Assembly (NCBI GenBank): GCA_038363925.1
Contig: JAQQWL010000002.1
Span: 3,100,001-3,164,000, forward strand
Origin: Apiospora phragmitis
Taxonomy: Eukaryota; Ascomycota; Sordariomycetes; Amphisphaeriales; Apiosporaceae
Length of the DNA: 64,000 bases
Direction of reading: 5' to 3'
The notes under the pieces were generated by a model. It worked only from the letters and a program-made list of their open reading frames with translations, made no database searches and was not told where the DNA came from. How positions within the stretch are numbered: the first letter of the stretch is position 1; every line of letters starts with the position of its first letter. Made by a program: the position numbers and the translations under genes. Below, in pieces: positions 13,327 through 25,044 of this stretch.

Positions 13327-13746
13327 TTACTCTCCAATGAATCTATGACAATCACGATCGGGGTCGTGGATGCCATCATCACTGGTCAACCAGATTGAGT
13401 CTGCCTGCTCCACATTATGATGGATTATGTCCGCCGCCAGGAGATCAACGTATGATCCATCACCAACGAAGAAGGAACAGCCTTGAAAGCCGGTGTTTGT
13501 GCAGTTCGTTCGCGGTGTTGCATCAACATCGTGCTTAGCAAGCTCGCCGTAGAAATCATCGATATCCTACACTGAAATTAGTGCGAACTATTTAAGAAGC
13601 GAGCGTAACCGACTCACTGTGTGGTTTGCTACGAATCCCACCACGAAGCACCACCGGTCCACGAAGGTGGCAGGAGGGGGAGCAGGCATGTCGGCCTTTG
13701 CCACTACCAAGGCAGCGCCGGCTAGGAAGCAGAACAGAGAGCGCAT
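13327..13746 (-). CDS. Small secreted protein, 122 residues, two exons
   Basis: Exons are 13746-13618 and 13566-13327. The intron starts GTGAGT, contains CTAAT and ends GTAG, and the splice is in phase 0. The product has an N-terminal signal peptide (MRSLFCFLAGAALVVAKA), a short proline-rich stretch, then a mature part with four cysteines (WCF, NCT, GCS, DCH contexts) and potential N-glycosylation sites at NHT and NCT. The second exon has no ATG of its own, so the gene is invisible in single-frame ORF searches. It lies 0.83 kb upstream of the other secreted gene on the same strand. It matches no family I recognise. Small size, secretion and paired cysteines make it a candidate effector or antimicrobial protein, which is inference only. 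Confidence 0.65.
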
Positions 13747-14604
13747 TGTAAGTACTTGTGCGTTGGCTGTTCTGGTCGTGAGTCCGGTAACGAGCTGAAA
13801 TCTCCTGGGTGCTTGAATCCATGCAGACACGAGCTCCTGATGGATGAGGAAAAAGTGTACTGGCGTATGGGGTTTCTCGACAGGAAGTTGATCGGTGATG
13901 AGTTCTGATTTCCCATTGAAGAATGTGACAGCTACTTATGTATGTATATATTCGTCCTGCCAGAGCTCCCGGCAGTAGCCATGAAGGTTGAGCTTATTTT
14001 GCTCCTGTTCTGATTCGGCAATCTCAGAAATCGACGCGAATGATATGATCCAGTTATGGCTACTTATGTAGGTAGTACCTAAGGCATATGGCCTCGAAGC
14101 TATAAGTACATGTAGACTTGTGAAGCCGGCGAGGCGGTGTGGTGCGAAAAGTGTCCATCATGGTTGGAATCCGTAGAGCTACCCATTTTTAACAAGCATC
14201 TACATAGTATGTCTGGCAGTAGTCTTGGACCCTCATATTGGGTTGGACTGGGGAAGCCTTTGGGTTGCATCGTCAAGTAACTGCACAAGGTTGACATGTG
14301 GTTACGGTTACTGCAGCTACTGCTAGCACATCGACGCCCCTGAACTTACAAGGGGCTCCCCACTAATTAAAGGCTACCCCCACGCCCCAAAAGCCCCACG
14401 ACGCGTCAGGCACCAGGGCATCCTCCATCGCGGTACCTGCTCCAAATTGATATCATTGCCTCCAAATTATCTTTGTCTTGGCGCCTTCTTTGAACCATTT
14501 CTTATTATAGCCACATGCCATTCTCCCGCATAGCCTGCTGTGGCCCTCTCCTCTCTGTGCGATTTGTTAGGTACATATCGCAGTCACGATCAACGGCCGT
14601 CGTC
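13747..14604. other. Divergent intergenic region
   Basis: This separates the small secreted gene (minus) from the polynucleotide kinase/phosphatase gene (plus), so it should hold both promoters. An in-frame ATG at 14515 lies within it (see the kinase/phosphatase entry). Confidence 0.6.
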
Positions 14605-16201
14605 ATGGCGCCAGAGAAGGATTCCAACCCTGCGTCGCCCAGCAATACGAAGCGGAAAGCCACCCATCCCATATCCCCACCTGTCATCAAGCGCAAGGCT
14701 CAGAGCAGCATCTCGAGTAGGCCTTGCTTCCTCCGCCCAGGAGATGACCACTACGAATTTGACTGATGGATCAAATTTGCTAGAAATCGCTGTAAACAAC
14801 TTCTTCAAGCCCACCTCGCAGAAGCCGAAGGAACGGACGTCCTGGTCCGAACGCGCACCCAACGACGATACTCCCGCGACCTTGCTCGTTGGCCGCTATG
14901 AGCCCGAAGGCGTCGACCAGGCGGATCAACAGAAGAGAACGAAAATCGCCGCCTTTGATTTCGTGAGCTTCCGCGCCCTTAACAGAACTAGCCCCCCCCA
15001 ATATCCGCTTACGGTCAATTGGTATTTAGGACTCGACCCTGATCACGACGGCGTCCGGCAAGAAATTTGGAGATGACCCGAACGACTGGAAGTGGTGGGA
15101 TTCCACTGTTCCCACTAAACTCAAGCACATGTACGCTGAGGAGAACTACCGCATAATAATTCTGAGCAACCAGGCTGGTCTTACTTTGCATCGTGACCCC
15201 AAGGCGAAAGGTCCGAAGAACCTGGGCAAGGATCGTGTTGGGAACTTCAAACAAAAATGCAATGCTGTGTTGGAGCAGCTGGACATACCCACTTCAGTCT
15301 ATGCTGCTACAGGCCATGATATCTACCGGAAGCCTCGAATAGGCATGTGGAAGGCCCTGTGCGAAGATTATGACATTGAGGAGACTGAAATCGACACAGA
15401 AAATAGCATATTTGTGGGAGATGCTGGTGGCCGTACGGCTCAGCTCAAAGAGAAAGGCCGCAAGGCTGCGGCCATCGCCAAGGACTTCAGCTGTTCAGAC
15501 CGCAACTTTGCCCACAATGTCGGAGTCGCATATAGAACCCCAGAAGAGTTCTTCCTCGGCGAAGACTCGCGCGAGTTCCAGAGAGATTTTGATGTGGCCC
15601 AGCACCCCTATGCCGACGATGATGACATCATCTTCGAGAAGAAGAACGAAAAGGATGTAGTCCTGTTCTGCGGCCCTCCTGGAGCTGGGAAGAGCACGTT
15701 TTTCTGGAAACACCTGAAACCCCTGGGCTATGAACGTGTGAACCAGGATACGCTGAAGACCAGAGCTAAATGCTTCAAAGCCGCGGCAGACCATCTGGGA
15801 GAAGGGGACTCGGTAGCTATTGGTAAGGAGGCCCCTATTCTGGATTGGAAGTCATCCCAGCCGCATTTCATTGTAACATTTAAATCGCAGATAACACCAA
15901 CGCGGATGCTGATGGACGCGCCGAGTGGATCGAGTTCGCCAAGAAACACAAAGTACCCATTCGCTGTGTGTGGTTCAAGACACCCTTGGAACTCTGCCAA
16001 CACAACGACGTGGTACGAGCCCTCAATAAGCCCATGAACCCCGAGGCACGCGAGGCTCTGCCAAAGATTGCCTTCAACGGCTTCGCGTCGCGGTTCAAGG
16101 AACCCAAGACCAAGGAGGGTTTCCAGGAGGTTTTCGAAGTTGAGTTCAAATTTCGTGGTACCAAAGAGGAGTATGCCATTTGGGGTCAGTATTGGACATA
16201 A
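14605..16201 (+). CDS. pnk1: Bifunctional polynucleotide 3'-phosphatase / 5'-kinase (PNKP type), four exons
   Basis: This enzyme removes 3'-phosphates from and adds 5'-phosphates to DNA ends during single- and double-strand break repair. Exons are 14605-14716, 14784-14962, 15030-15822 and 15891-16201 (464 residues). The HAD-type phosphatase nucleophile motif DFDST spans residues 96-100 and is created exactly by the second splice. LSNQAG (142-147) and VGDAGGR (226-232) follow. The kinase Walker A GPPGAGKST is at 312-320. The last splice restores a conserved C-terminal block beginning DNTNADADGRAEWIEFA. There is no FHA domain, as in S. pombe Pnk1. A basic, nuclear-localisation-like N terminus is present. 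An in-frame upstream ATG at 14515 would add 30 Arg/Ser-rich residues. The ATG at 14605 has a better context (G at -3, G at +4). Confidence 0.93.
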
Positions 16202-17451
16202 GATAGGATTGAGCGTAAGTAAGTCTTAAGAGAGGCAGCGAGAGGCGAGCCTGTTTCGCTGTCACCGGAAGCGATTTATTTGGCACCCTACGAGCTCAGC
16301 AAATGCATTACCTGGCGCGATGATAGATTCTGATGGGGCTTGCTAAGGTCATTGTAATCCCTTTTGCTGTAATGTCATGATTGATGACCAACGACTACGA
16401 AGATATCTTCAGCGCAATAATTTCACTCATAGCGACGATTTGCAGATAGACAGGTTTCTTTGTGGCTGGCAACCTTGCCGTATGGCGGGTTCTTGGAAGA
16501 CAAGCCTCCTTTCTGAGCGTAGAATGACATTATCCTCGACAAGAGTATACCAAGAAAATTTACTCAAGCCTCTGACTTTATTCAGGCAGTTTGATATCGG
16601 TACACAGGCATATGCGTTGCAAATCGGAGTTGTTTGTGAGCAGCTTGCATGAAAATATACTTGAACGCACGCATAGGCAAATATATATTGCTACGTACAG
16701 CAGTGAAAGGGGCAAGAGACTTAGGCGGAGGAGCTCGGTGTGCAGTGCTGATAGTAGCCCCTAGTCCCTCATATCGTTCTCCAGTGATAAGTGCCAAGAC
16801 TGTGAACGGATGCCCAAGCTGTCGACGAGCCAGATTCGAGTTTCCAGTGCTTGCAACCCTTATCAGCCAAGATCGTCACGTCAGAGCCATATAGCAGCGG
16901 TCAGATGAATGGACTAGAGGGTTGCCATGGGTATTGTCTATGGAATGGGGGCTACCAATCTACCAGCTTTGCCCGAATGGCACATCGTACAAATGAGGCG
17001 TAGAAAGGGGAAGAGAGGTCGAGAAGGAAGGTGCCACTACTACCACCACCACCGCATCGCCGCATTCATTGGCGCGGCGGGTACCACGGCGTGCTGTGCT
17101 GTGCTCTGAAGCAATACCTAATGCTGTGGCCTTGCATAGATAGAACAAATTCAAATCCAGACGCCGTAAAAATAAGTGCCGTTAACTTTTCCTGCCGGCT
17201 TCTGTCCTGTCGGACTTCACTGCCCTGCCCAAGACCACACAGGAACAGCGTAGGAGTGTCGATTTTCCTACAGCTTGGTTCCGAGTCGAGCGGCGAGTTA
17301 TTCAGTCGTGCCGTCATAGTGGTCTTGGTCTCGTCTGCCCAATTCATTTGTTCTTTATTCATACATCCCTCATGTCGACATTTTTTCCATTTTCATTGCT
17401 TAGTGCCGAAACAACACTAATCTCGCACACCCGTCATGGCATGCCGACACG
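16202..17451. other. Convergent intergenic region
   Basis: This lies between the 3' ends of the polynucleotide kinase/phosphatase gene and the Kgd4 gene. Open frames here have no recognisable content. No RNA gene was seen. Confidence 0.5.
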
Positions 17452-18024
17452 TCAACCGAAGAGAGCAGCACCGCCGCTCTCCACGGCCTCGATCTCGGCC
17501 ATGTCAATGGGCGCGCGTTGGAAGCGAGCGGGCAACTGGCTGCGATCGAAGTAAATGCCCTTGGGAGCCTCGACGGGGCCGAGAGTGGCGCCGGAAGCGC
17601 CGCCAATGCCGGACTGGGCGCCGACCGTCTTGCGCAGGGGACCGTGCTGCTGGGCGCTGTCACGGTACTGGCTGAAGCTGTTATGGGAGTTGCCCGAGCT
17701 GGAGTTGCCGGGGAGCGAGCCGGTGGGAGAAGCCGGGTGCGGCTGCGGGCTGTGGTCAATGTTGGCTGTTGAGGAGAAAACAACAATGTTAGCACCGAGT
17801 TATAATAGACGAGTGAAGCGGAGTAGTGACGGTTGCTCTCTTTCTCTCTGGCAGGAAAGCCGTCGTGAGGACAAACCAGCCAGGGCAGAGGTGCCCGCGT
17901 TGCACAATGAGGTAATAACCAGTGGGCGCTACGTACCAGGAGCAGAGTGACGGCCGACGAATCTGATCAAGGGCGTGCGCTCGGCAGCGTGAGCCACTTG
18001 ACGGAGAGCTCGAGTGGCATTCAT
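17452..18024 (-). CDS. kgd4: 2-oxoglutarate dehydrogenase subunit 4 (Kgd4/Ymr31), mitochondrial, two exons
   Basis: Kgd4 is a small mitochondrial protein that recruits the E3 (lipoamide dehydrogenase) component to the 2-oxoglutarate dehydrogenase complex. It was earlier listed as mitochondrial ribosomal protein Ymr31. Exons are 18024-17937 and 17765-17452, giving 133 residues, with a 171-nt intron (GTACGT...CAACAG). The N terminus, MNATRALRQVAHAAERTPLI, is a typical mitochondrial presequence rich in Arg and Ala without acidic residues near the start. The body has the family's HP-rich segment, QQHGPL, and the C-terminal LPARFQRAP...EIEAVESGGAALF block. Length fits the family. The second exon lacks an ATG, so the gene only appears after splicing. 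Confidence 0.88.
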
Positions 18025-19805
18025 TTTGAGATTGGCAGAAGTTCTGGGCGACTGGACGATTTGCTTGCTGTGCGCGACGGGAATATTTGCAGAAGGAAAA
18101 AGCGACAATTCACTTTTCGTGACCAAGGACGGACAGAAACGAATTCAAGTCGGGTTTGGAGGAGGCAGCGACGTTTTTTCAGCGGGGCCTGCTGGTCTTA
18201 ATATCCGTCCGGGTTTGTCTGGCCTGGCAGTTCGGCACGACTTTTGGCAAGGTTGGTAATGGCGAGAGGGCTGAGAGGTCCGAGGTTTAGTTGACAGGGA
18301 CAGACCCAACCTTTTTTTAGTAGGCGTATTTAAGCTAAAGCAGAAGATGCGTATCCTACTCTACTGTAGGTAGGGTAAGATAAGTCTGTTGGTTGCGTAA
18401 TGGAGCAGCGTAAAGGATTCAACGTCAAGGCTCAGCTTGTGCGAATGACGACAGCGGCTGGGAATGGGCGATGTGGGGGATGTCAACTTGTTTCTTTGTC
18501 TTTGAATAGCAGAGGACGGAGAGCGACTAAATGCGCGGGAATGGTGAGAAGAGAAAAGTGTGTTGGTGGTGTGCGCAACTCAAGAGCAAATATATGGATT
18601 TAGATACTGCTTGGCCTTGCCATTATTGATTCACACCATTTGCAAGCCTTAGACAAATCAACATAACATGCACATGTTATGCAAGAGCTGCGGTTTTCGG
18701 ACTTTCCACAGGGGGGCTTTTGGAAGCGTGGGAGGGGTGGCGGATGGGGGTTTCCTGGGTTTGTGGTCTCAACCTGCTCAACCCACCACTGCAAGAGGGA
18801 AACCCGAAAGCTCGTCATACGATCCATACCCGCTTATGGTACGGTTTTATCTGAATTTGTCGCCCGCTCACGGCTGACTACTTACACGACCTTGAACCTC
18901 TGACCAATAGAAACTCAATTTTGCTCACAGAGAGCATAGTCCATTCGGATAGTGACTACTATATGGATATGCCCTGCGGAATACTCTGCAATACGTTTTT
19001 TTTAGCAACGGAACACGAAATCACAAGCAACACATTTCCAGGACCTCATCCGAGATGGTCCGAGGGGCAAAACGCTCTGGGGTCGCACAAATGCATGTCC
19101 TTGCTGCATGTGCATGTCCTGACTAGTAGTACAACCTCCTCTGACGAACTACAGTAGTAAGTCGTAGCACGCACGTACCTGGAGTGTGGGGGATCTCGGT
19201 CGAGAGGCAGGCAGACAGCGCAAGAGCATGCCAGGTGTCACGCAACGAATCACGTCTTTGGGCTGTGCTTGCGATCCAGGCCACTATAGCTCCTCTAAAA
19301 CTTCCTGCGGTTACCGTAGCGGCCCCGGCGCGGGCTTAAGGTGCCTAAAACCCACCGGCCTAAAATCGACAGGTGCATGATGGAGGAGGGACGACCCATA
19401 TCATTGGCCTGGGAGCACCGCAAAAGAGGCTTTTGGGGGCCCTTCTGGGCGCGTGGTTATTTTACTGTACTGTACCAACTGTACCTAGCCCTACAGCATG
19501 CAGCTCCTGAGGTCCTAGCTTTACCCCGACTTCTCTTACTCGAGCCTCGTGGAAAAGGAATGAAACATGGGGATTGATAAGCGAATGCGGGGGAGGAGGA
19601 AAGATGTCGCGGCCTCCCTGAATCTCGCTCGGATCTACAGGTTGACCTGCCCTGGCAGGAGAACGAAACTTGGGCTCGGTTCGGATATTCTTGCGCAAAG
19701 AGAACTGCCAGCAAACCCGAGGGGAGCGACTTCGGCTCGGCTCAGTAGGCCTAACTCGTGGGGTCAGTCGGTTTTTCTTGCAAGTCGCCCGACACACTTT
19801 TTCTA
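18025..19805. other. Gene-poor flank left of the AT-rich island
   Basis: Base composition is normal for the window's intergenic DNA. It contains the Kgd4 promoter at its left end and no gene I can support. The right edge changes abruptly to AT-only sequence near 19806. Confidence 0.5.
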
Positions 19806-19883
19806 GCAGTTTTATTAGGTATTAAAATAAGATATAAATAACCTTATATAATGAAGCTATATATTTATAAATTAATTTATAAG

Positions 19884-19972
19884 TATTTAAAGCGTAAAAT
19901 TATAATAATATTATAATATTAAAATATAAAATTTCTTTAATATATTTTTAATAAATAAATATATTATATAAG
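19884..19972. repeat. Left direct repeat of the AT-rich island
   Basis: This segment aligns with 21629-21715 in the same orientation. The first 37 bases differ at one or two positions around a shared CGTAAAATTATAATAATATT core, and similarity continues with small indels. It is probably a decayed terminal repeat. Confidence 0.7.
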
Positions 19973-21628
19973 TTTTTTATTAATAATTTATATTATTAAA
20001 TAATTTACTTTTATTTTATTTTAATACTTTTATATAAAAGAATTTAATTATAATGCTTAAAATTAATTAAAATTACTCGTTATCTTAATTCGCTACTCGA
20101 TTTTATATATTTACGTATTATAATTTATTTTATTATAAATATAGCAGCGCTTCTCACCGGTCGCTCTTCGCTTTAATAAACCTTTATTTTTACTTTTATT
20201 AATCGCTAAATGCTTCTCTTTTATTTTCTCGTTTTATATCTTTTAAAATTATTTAATAATAAAGGCTTTTTTAAGTTAAACTCGTAATTTTATAATTTTA
20301 TAACGCTTTAAAAAATTAAAATAACCTCTTTTAAAATATATATTTAATTATATATAAATGCTGTTTTATAAATTATTTTATTTCTACTTTTTATTATTTA
20401 ATTTATAGTATTTAAAATTAATATTAAACAGCTTTTTTAATAAATAAAAACCTTATTTTTAATATAAAACAAATATTTAATCAATTATTAAATGTTTAAT
20501 AATATTTTAAAAAAATATAAGTACTAGCCGTTTTAAAATGTAATAAAATAAATATAAGCGTTTAAAAACGTATATTTAATCTTTTATTACTTTATTTAAA
20601 TAATAGAATATTAAATTAAATATATTAAGTTAAAACTTGATATTAGTTTTTATAAAAGTAATAAAATACGCGACTTTAAAAGCGATAAAGAATTTTAGGT
20701 TTATAATATAATTTATTAACGCTTTAATAATAAATATAATATTATATTTAGTAATTTAAGTAAATAAAATAAATTAAAACTATGCGTAATAATAATAATA
20801 TTTTTATAATATACTTTAAATTACGTCGAAATGTAGCTTTTATAGCCGTTAAAAATTAAAAAATAATAACGAGTTTTTATTTATAACTTACTATATTTAT
20901 TAAAGTATTTAATTTAATTATTAAAAGTCGGTTTAATTACTTAATTATATAATAAACTATATTTATAAAATAATATTAACTTTAAGTAATTAAAACCGGC
21001 GAAATATATTAACTTTTTAATTTAATATATTTAACAGCCATTAATTAAATAAATAAATAAAGGATTAATTAACTTTTTTAAAAGTAATTATTAATTTTAA
21101 TAAAACTATATTAAAATTATTTATTAGCGGTTTTACTTAATTATTTAAGGTTATATTTTAAAGTAATAACTTTTATTTAAATTTGAAATTTTTTTTATAT
21201 TATTAATATATTTAATATTAAATTATAATTAACGTTGAATAAAATAGAGGCCTTGTTTTTAAACCTTTAAATATTTAATAAATATTTCTTATTAATTAAT
21301 TTATTATTATTTCATAATGTTTTATTTTATTATTTAATAAATAATATATTATATTAATAGTTTTAAATTAATTTAATAGCTCTTTTCTAATATAATTATA
21401 AATAAAGATATTTAAGCCGGTAATAAATCTATTTTTATTAATATAAAAAGGAAGTATATTTTTTTAATTAATAAAGTAAAGAAATTTTTAAAAAAATATT
21501 AAACCGCCGCTTTATTAATGAAATTTCGTTAATATTTATAAAATATAATAAATATAGAATTTAAAATTAATAAATAATATAAGCTTTTAATTAATTTAAT
21601 ATATAATTAATAAATATTATTATTAAAA

Positions 21629-21715
21629 TATTTAAAACGTAAAATTATAATAATATTATAATATATTAATATAAAAGTTCTTTTAATATATTCTTAATAA
21701 ATATATATATTAAAA
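21629..21715. repeat. Right direct repeat of the AT-rich island
   Basis: Counterpart of 19884-19972 in direct orientation, starting about 1.75 kb downstream. The orientation and spacing suit LTRs of a short or deleted element, but chance similarity of AT-only DNA must be tested with a composition-matched background. Confidence 0.7.
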
Positions 21716-21735
21716 GTACGGTAAAATATTAGTGC

Positions 21736-24700
21736 GTACGTTTCCGGGGTTTAGCCGAACTGCTAACTAATACTATATATAAATAATCACTCTAACTGCC
21801 AACACAATTCTTTTTAGTGTGCTTTCATGAAAGAGAGGACTTCTGGAGAAGGGTGGTCTCCAGGATGGTATGTATCCAATAACTTAACCAACCGTGCATG
21901 GCATGAGATGTGGTCTTGAACTGAAGCTTTTCAACCTCGTTGCCCTATTGGTAGAATGTTTCCCTGCCTCATCAAGCAGGATTACCGGATCTGGTCCTGT
22001 TACGCTAAAATAGTAGCCGAACCCAATTCCATCCAGCCATTCATCCGTCGAAAACAGAGTTTCGTTGAACCGAATCTGGGATTAACAAGACAACCTTTAT
22101 AGACGTCATTGGTTGGTAGGTAGGGATGGTTAGAATTGCCCATTCTAACAGTAAGTTTGATCTGTCTCACAACTGCCTTCCGTCGTACGAGACAGGCACT
22201 TCCCTTCTCCCGTGCACAAAGAAGCGGTGGAACTGTTACGACGGCCTTCTCGAACACGTGTGGAAGCAGTCACGACACCTCGCTGTTCCCGGTTCGACAG
22301 TAGTCAGGTCCTCGGTGTATACATACGCTGGCAAACCACTACACGTCAGCACCGACAACCAAAACCCCGTTGCCGTTCTTCCATATTCCCGATGTTTGTC
22401 AAGGGAGATCGCTGCGTATTCATCGCTGTTTGCTGAGATGACCGAATCACGTCAGAACTCACCTTGGGATGCCGAATGCGAGAGACCTCCAAGTCTTCGG
22501 GAGTCGCTGCTAGTTGCCCCCTCCCGATCATCTCGTATCGCAGGGTATATATACACATTCAGTTTAGGGACGCATTCGCCAAGTCCTTCACCGCTCGAGA
22601 GGATTCGGCACCTTGACTCTGTGGTTCACAAACGCCACATGCAATCGATCAGCTGACCCGCCAGACACCGATCATCCGTCCTTGCGAGGCTCTGGAGACC
22701 AACGTTAAGGCTACGCTCCCCCGGTGCCTCTTATGTCGGGCATTATGAGCTGGGAGACTTGTGTGGCTCTTAATATCGAGAGTGGCCTCTTCATCTATCA
22801 TAAGAACTGACCCTTTGAATCTGGCCTTGGAAACTTGGACTGTGATATCGTGATGTGCCCAGGCCAAGGTAGGGTATTTTCAGTTGCTTTTCCCGAATTA
22901 CTTACTGTTGGCGAAAGTTAGTTGAGCGTTCCACGCTAGGTCTCGTGGCCATTCACGCTCTTGCAATGGCAAAGAAGATGTCCTAATCCCTGTTGGAGTC
23001 TATCTTTATACAAAACATCCCATTGCCTAGAAACTCAATCAGGTCTCTCATGAAACCCGTCCGATACTAATTTTCTCGAGTCCATATTCTGTGCTAGTCA
23101 ATTCCTTTACAACTTCACTCGGTGTTCCTTCCACGGTCTGCTAGCACCCCGGTGTCGCCGTCCCATCTACTGCAGCCTCGGTCTAGTGATTCCCAGTCTT
23201 TGCAGCTCCTAATACGTGGAGCGAGAGGACTGCCCAAAGTTGTGTGGATAGCCGCGCTGAGATGTTAGAAACCGTCTCATATCCGGACTGAGGAAAGCTG
23301 GAGCACTATGTCAAGCTTCCTGTGGAATATCATGGTTTGACTTCATGCCAACACACGCCTTCCGCGCTGCCACTTTTCTAAGTCCCTGTCTTTCAAGCAC
23401 AAATGTACCCTGGCACCTCACCACGGTAGGCAAATATGAATGGAGTCGACAGTTTCTGGCAAAACGAAGTCACTACTGATGATAGCGACTTGAAAAGGGA
23501 GTGATATGGCTCAATTCGTACATGAACACAACCGTAGGCCGCCCGGCCTTAAAACGGTATCAATTGATACGAAAGGGATCTATCCTGGCGCAAAACATGT
23601 GAAATCAATATCCAACTTGATATACAACAGACTGGTATCGATGTTATAAGCCGTATTTTACATCTCCTGCCATGGAACAAGCGATACGGGCTTATACATA
23701 ACATAGACTCGATATGTCAAACGAGGGCGTCGCTAGTCGCAGGGCAGCGTCTCAGCCGGCTACGAGGATCGCCAGCAATGAACTTATCATATGGTACGTT
23801 TCATCCAACCGGAAAATTTAAGAAGTCCGAATGTGCACTTTTCGACGGACGTCCAGCCGCAGTCACAGGCTCTTCTATAAATCGTAGCTTACCTATCTGC
23901 CAACCAGGCTGGACAGAAACCTGGACATTTTAACTAGCGAAAAGAAGAGATCGAGAAGCCGTCCCGAGAAGCCAATAACACAACAGTGTCGCGAGCTAGC
24001 CATGGGTGGCATCATGCACACTTACTTCGACAGTCTTGGCAGAGTGTTTGTTTTCGCACTTCAGAGCCTGAATGTTCCTGAAAAAATACCCAGCCGGGCT
24101 TTCCAAATCCCAGAACTTGAATCAAGCTGTCTCCTCGTGCTGCCGTCGCGTGTCTCCGTCGAGCTCAAGGCCCAACAGGACTACATCATCACGATACGGC
24201 AACTTTGGGCCGCTCACCACGGCCTGGCCATAACCAACGAATTGCCAGAGTCCGTGTTATCTAGACACTTTTTATTGCTCATATTACGGCAGATGTACCG
24301 CCGTCTCGGGCCAGAGTTGTGACTACGCCAGCACATACAGATGCACAACATTGCCATCCGGATTGTCGGGGTCGACGACAGGAATCACCTGCTTCACTTC
24401 ATACTATACGATACCCGTCGATAATGTGGATTGCTGGCCTCCTTGTTCCACACCACGGACTTCAGGGACCAGCACCGTATCTGTATACATCCCGTTAGTG
24501 CACGTGTCCGGATAGGGGTTCTACTCACCGGGGCTCCAGTGCCCTGAAGGCTACTATTCTGCCTGTATAGCAACGTACGGTAATCCGACGGTTGGTTTTC
24601 TTCCTCAATTTGAATTGACGACTGGGGAAACGGAGATACGGGTACACGCAAGAAAGGAAGGGGTGATAATAATAACTTAGTCCTAATACAAATCTGCAAG

Positions 24701-25044
24701 TCACATCTGTATCCACCGAGATTTTGCGCAGCCCTTTTTCTGATAGTCCTGGACAAGCGGCTTCTTCCTTTGATCTTCACTTCTGTAAAGGCGTGGGAGC
24801 TGCCTCCCCCTAGATGCGCGACCCTAATGCGTCAATAAAAGCCATGTGCTCGTAAGCCCGTTCGAAATCTGCTGGCCCGATATGGTGCTTTACTATAGAA
24901 ATGACATTTCCGACGTCCGCGCTGCTTTATTGGCGGCGTTCAAAATGAAGAAGGAATTTAACCACTTTTGGGTCGTCTGTATTCTCTTAAAGATATATAC
25001 ACTATAACACACATATATAAATGATCTTCCGTAGATCATGAGTT
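21736..25044. other. Gene-poor flank right of the AT-rich island
   Basis: No gene is convincing here. An open frame at 24002-24322 on the plus strand (106 codons from an ATG) has a fairly natural composition but no motif I recognise, and I leave it unannotated. The region may contain older, only mildly mutated repeat remnants. Confidence 0.45.

Larger units (their letters stand above)
19806..21735. mobile_element. AT-rich, RIP-like degenerate repeat island
   Basis: About 1.9 kb is composed almost entirely of A and T: in the 60 bases 19861-19920 only four are G or C. There is no open frame of even 60 codons. Remaining cytosines are mostly in CpG or CpT steps, whereas CpA and TpG steps are scarce (roughly ten CpA by eye) and TpA dominates. 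That is the footprint of repeat-induced point mutation acting on a transposon or duplicated sequence. Both borders are sharp. Near-identical direct repeats at its two ends suggest an LTR-type element or a tandem unit. The original element can no longer be named from sequence. Confidence 0.85.

Noticed and set aside
21940..22010. Segment that at first looked like a tRNA fragment
   Set aside because: No matching acceptor stem, no TTCRANY B-box at the right spacing, and no cloverleaf could be drawn.
24002..24322. 106-codon plus-strand frame from an ATG
   Set aside because: Natural-looking composition but no motif, neighbour or splice partner; left as unannotated.
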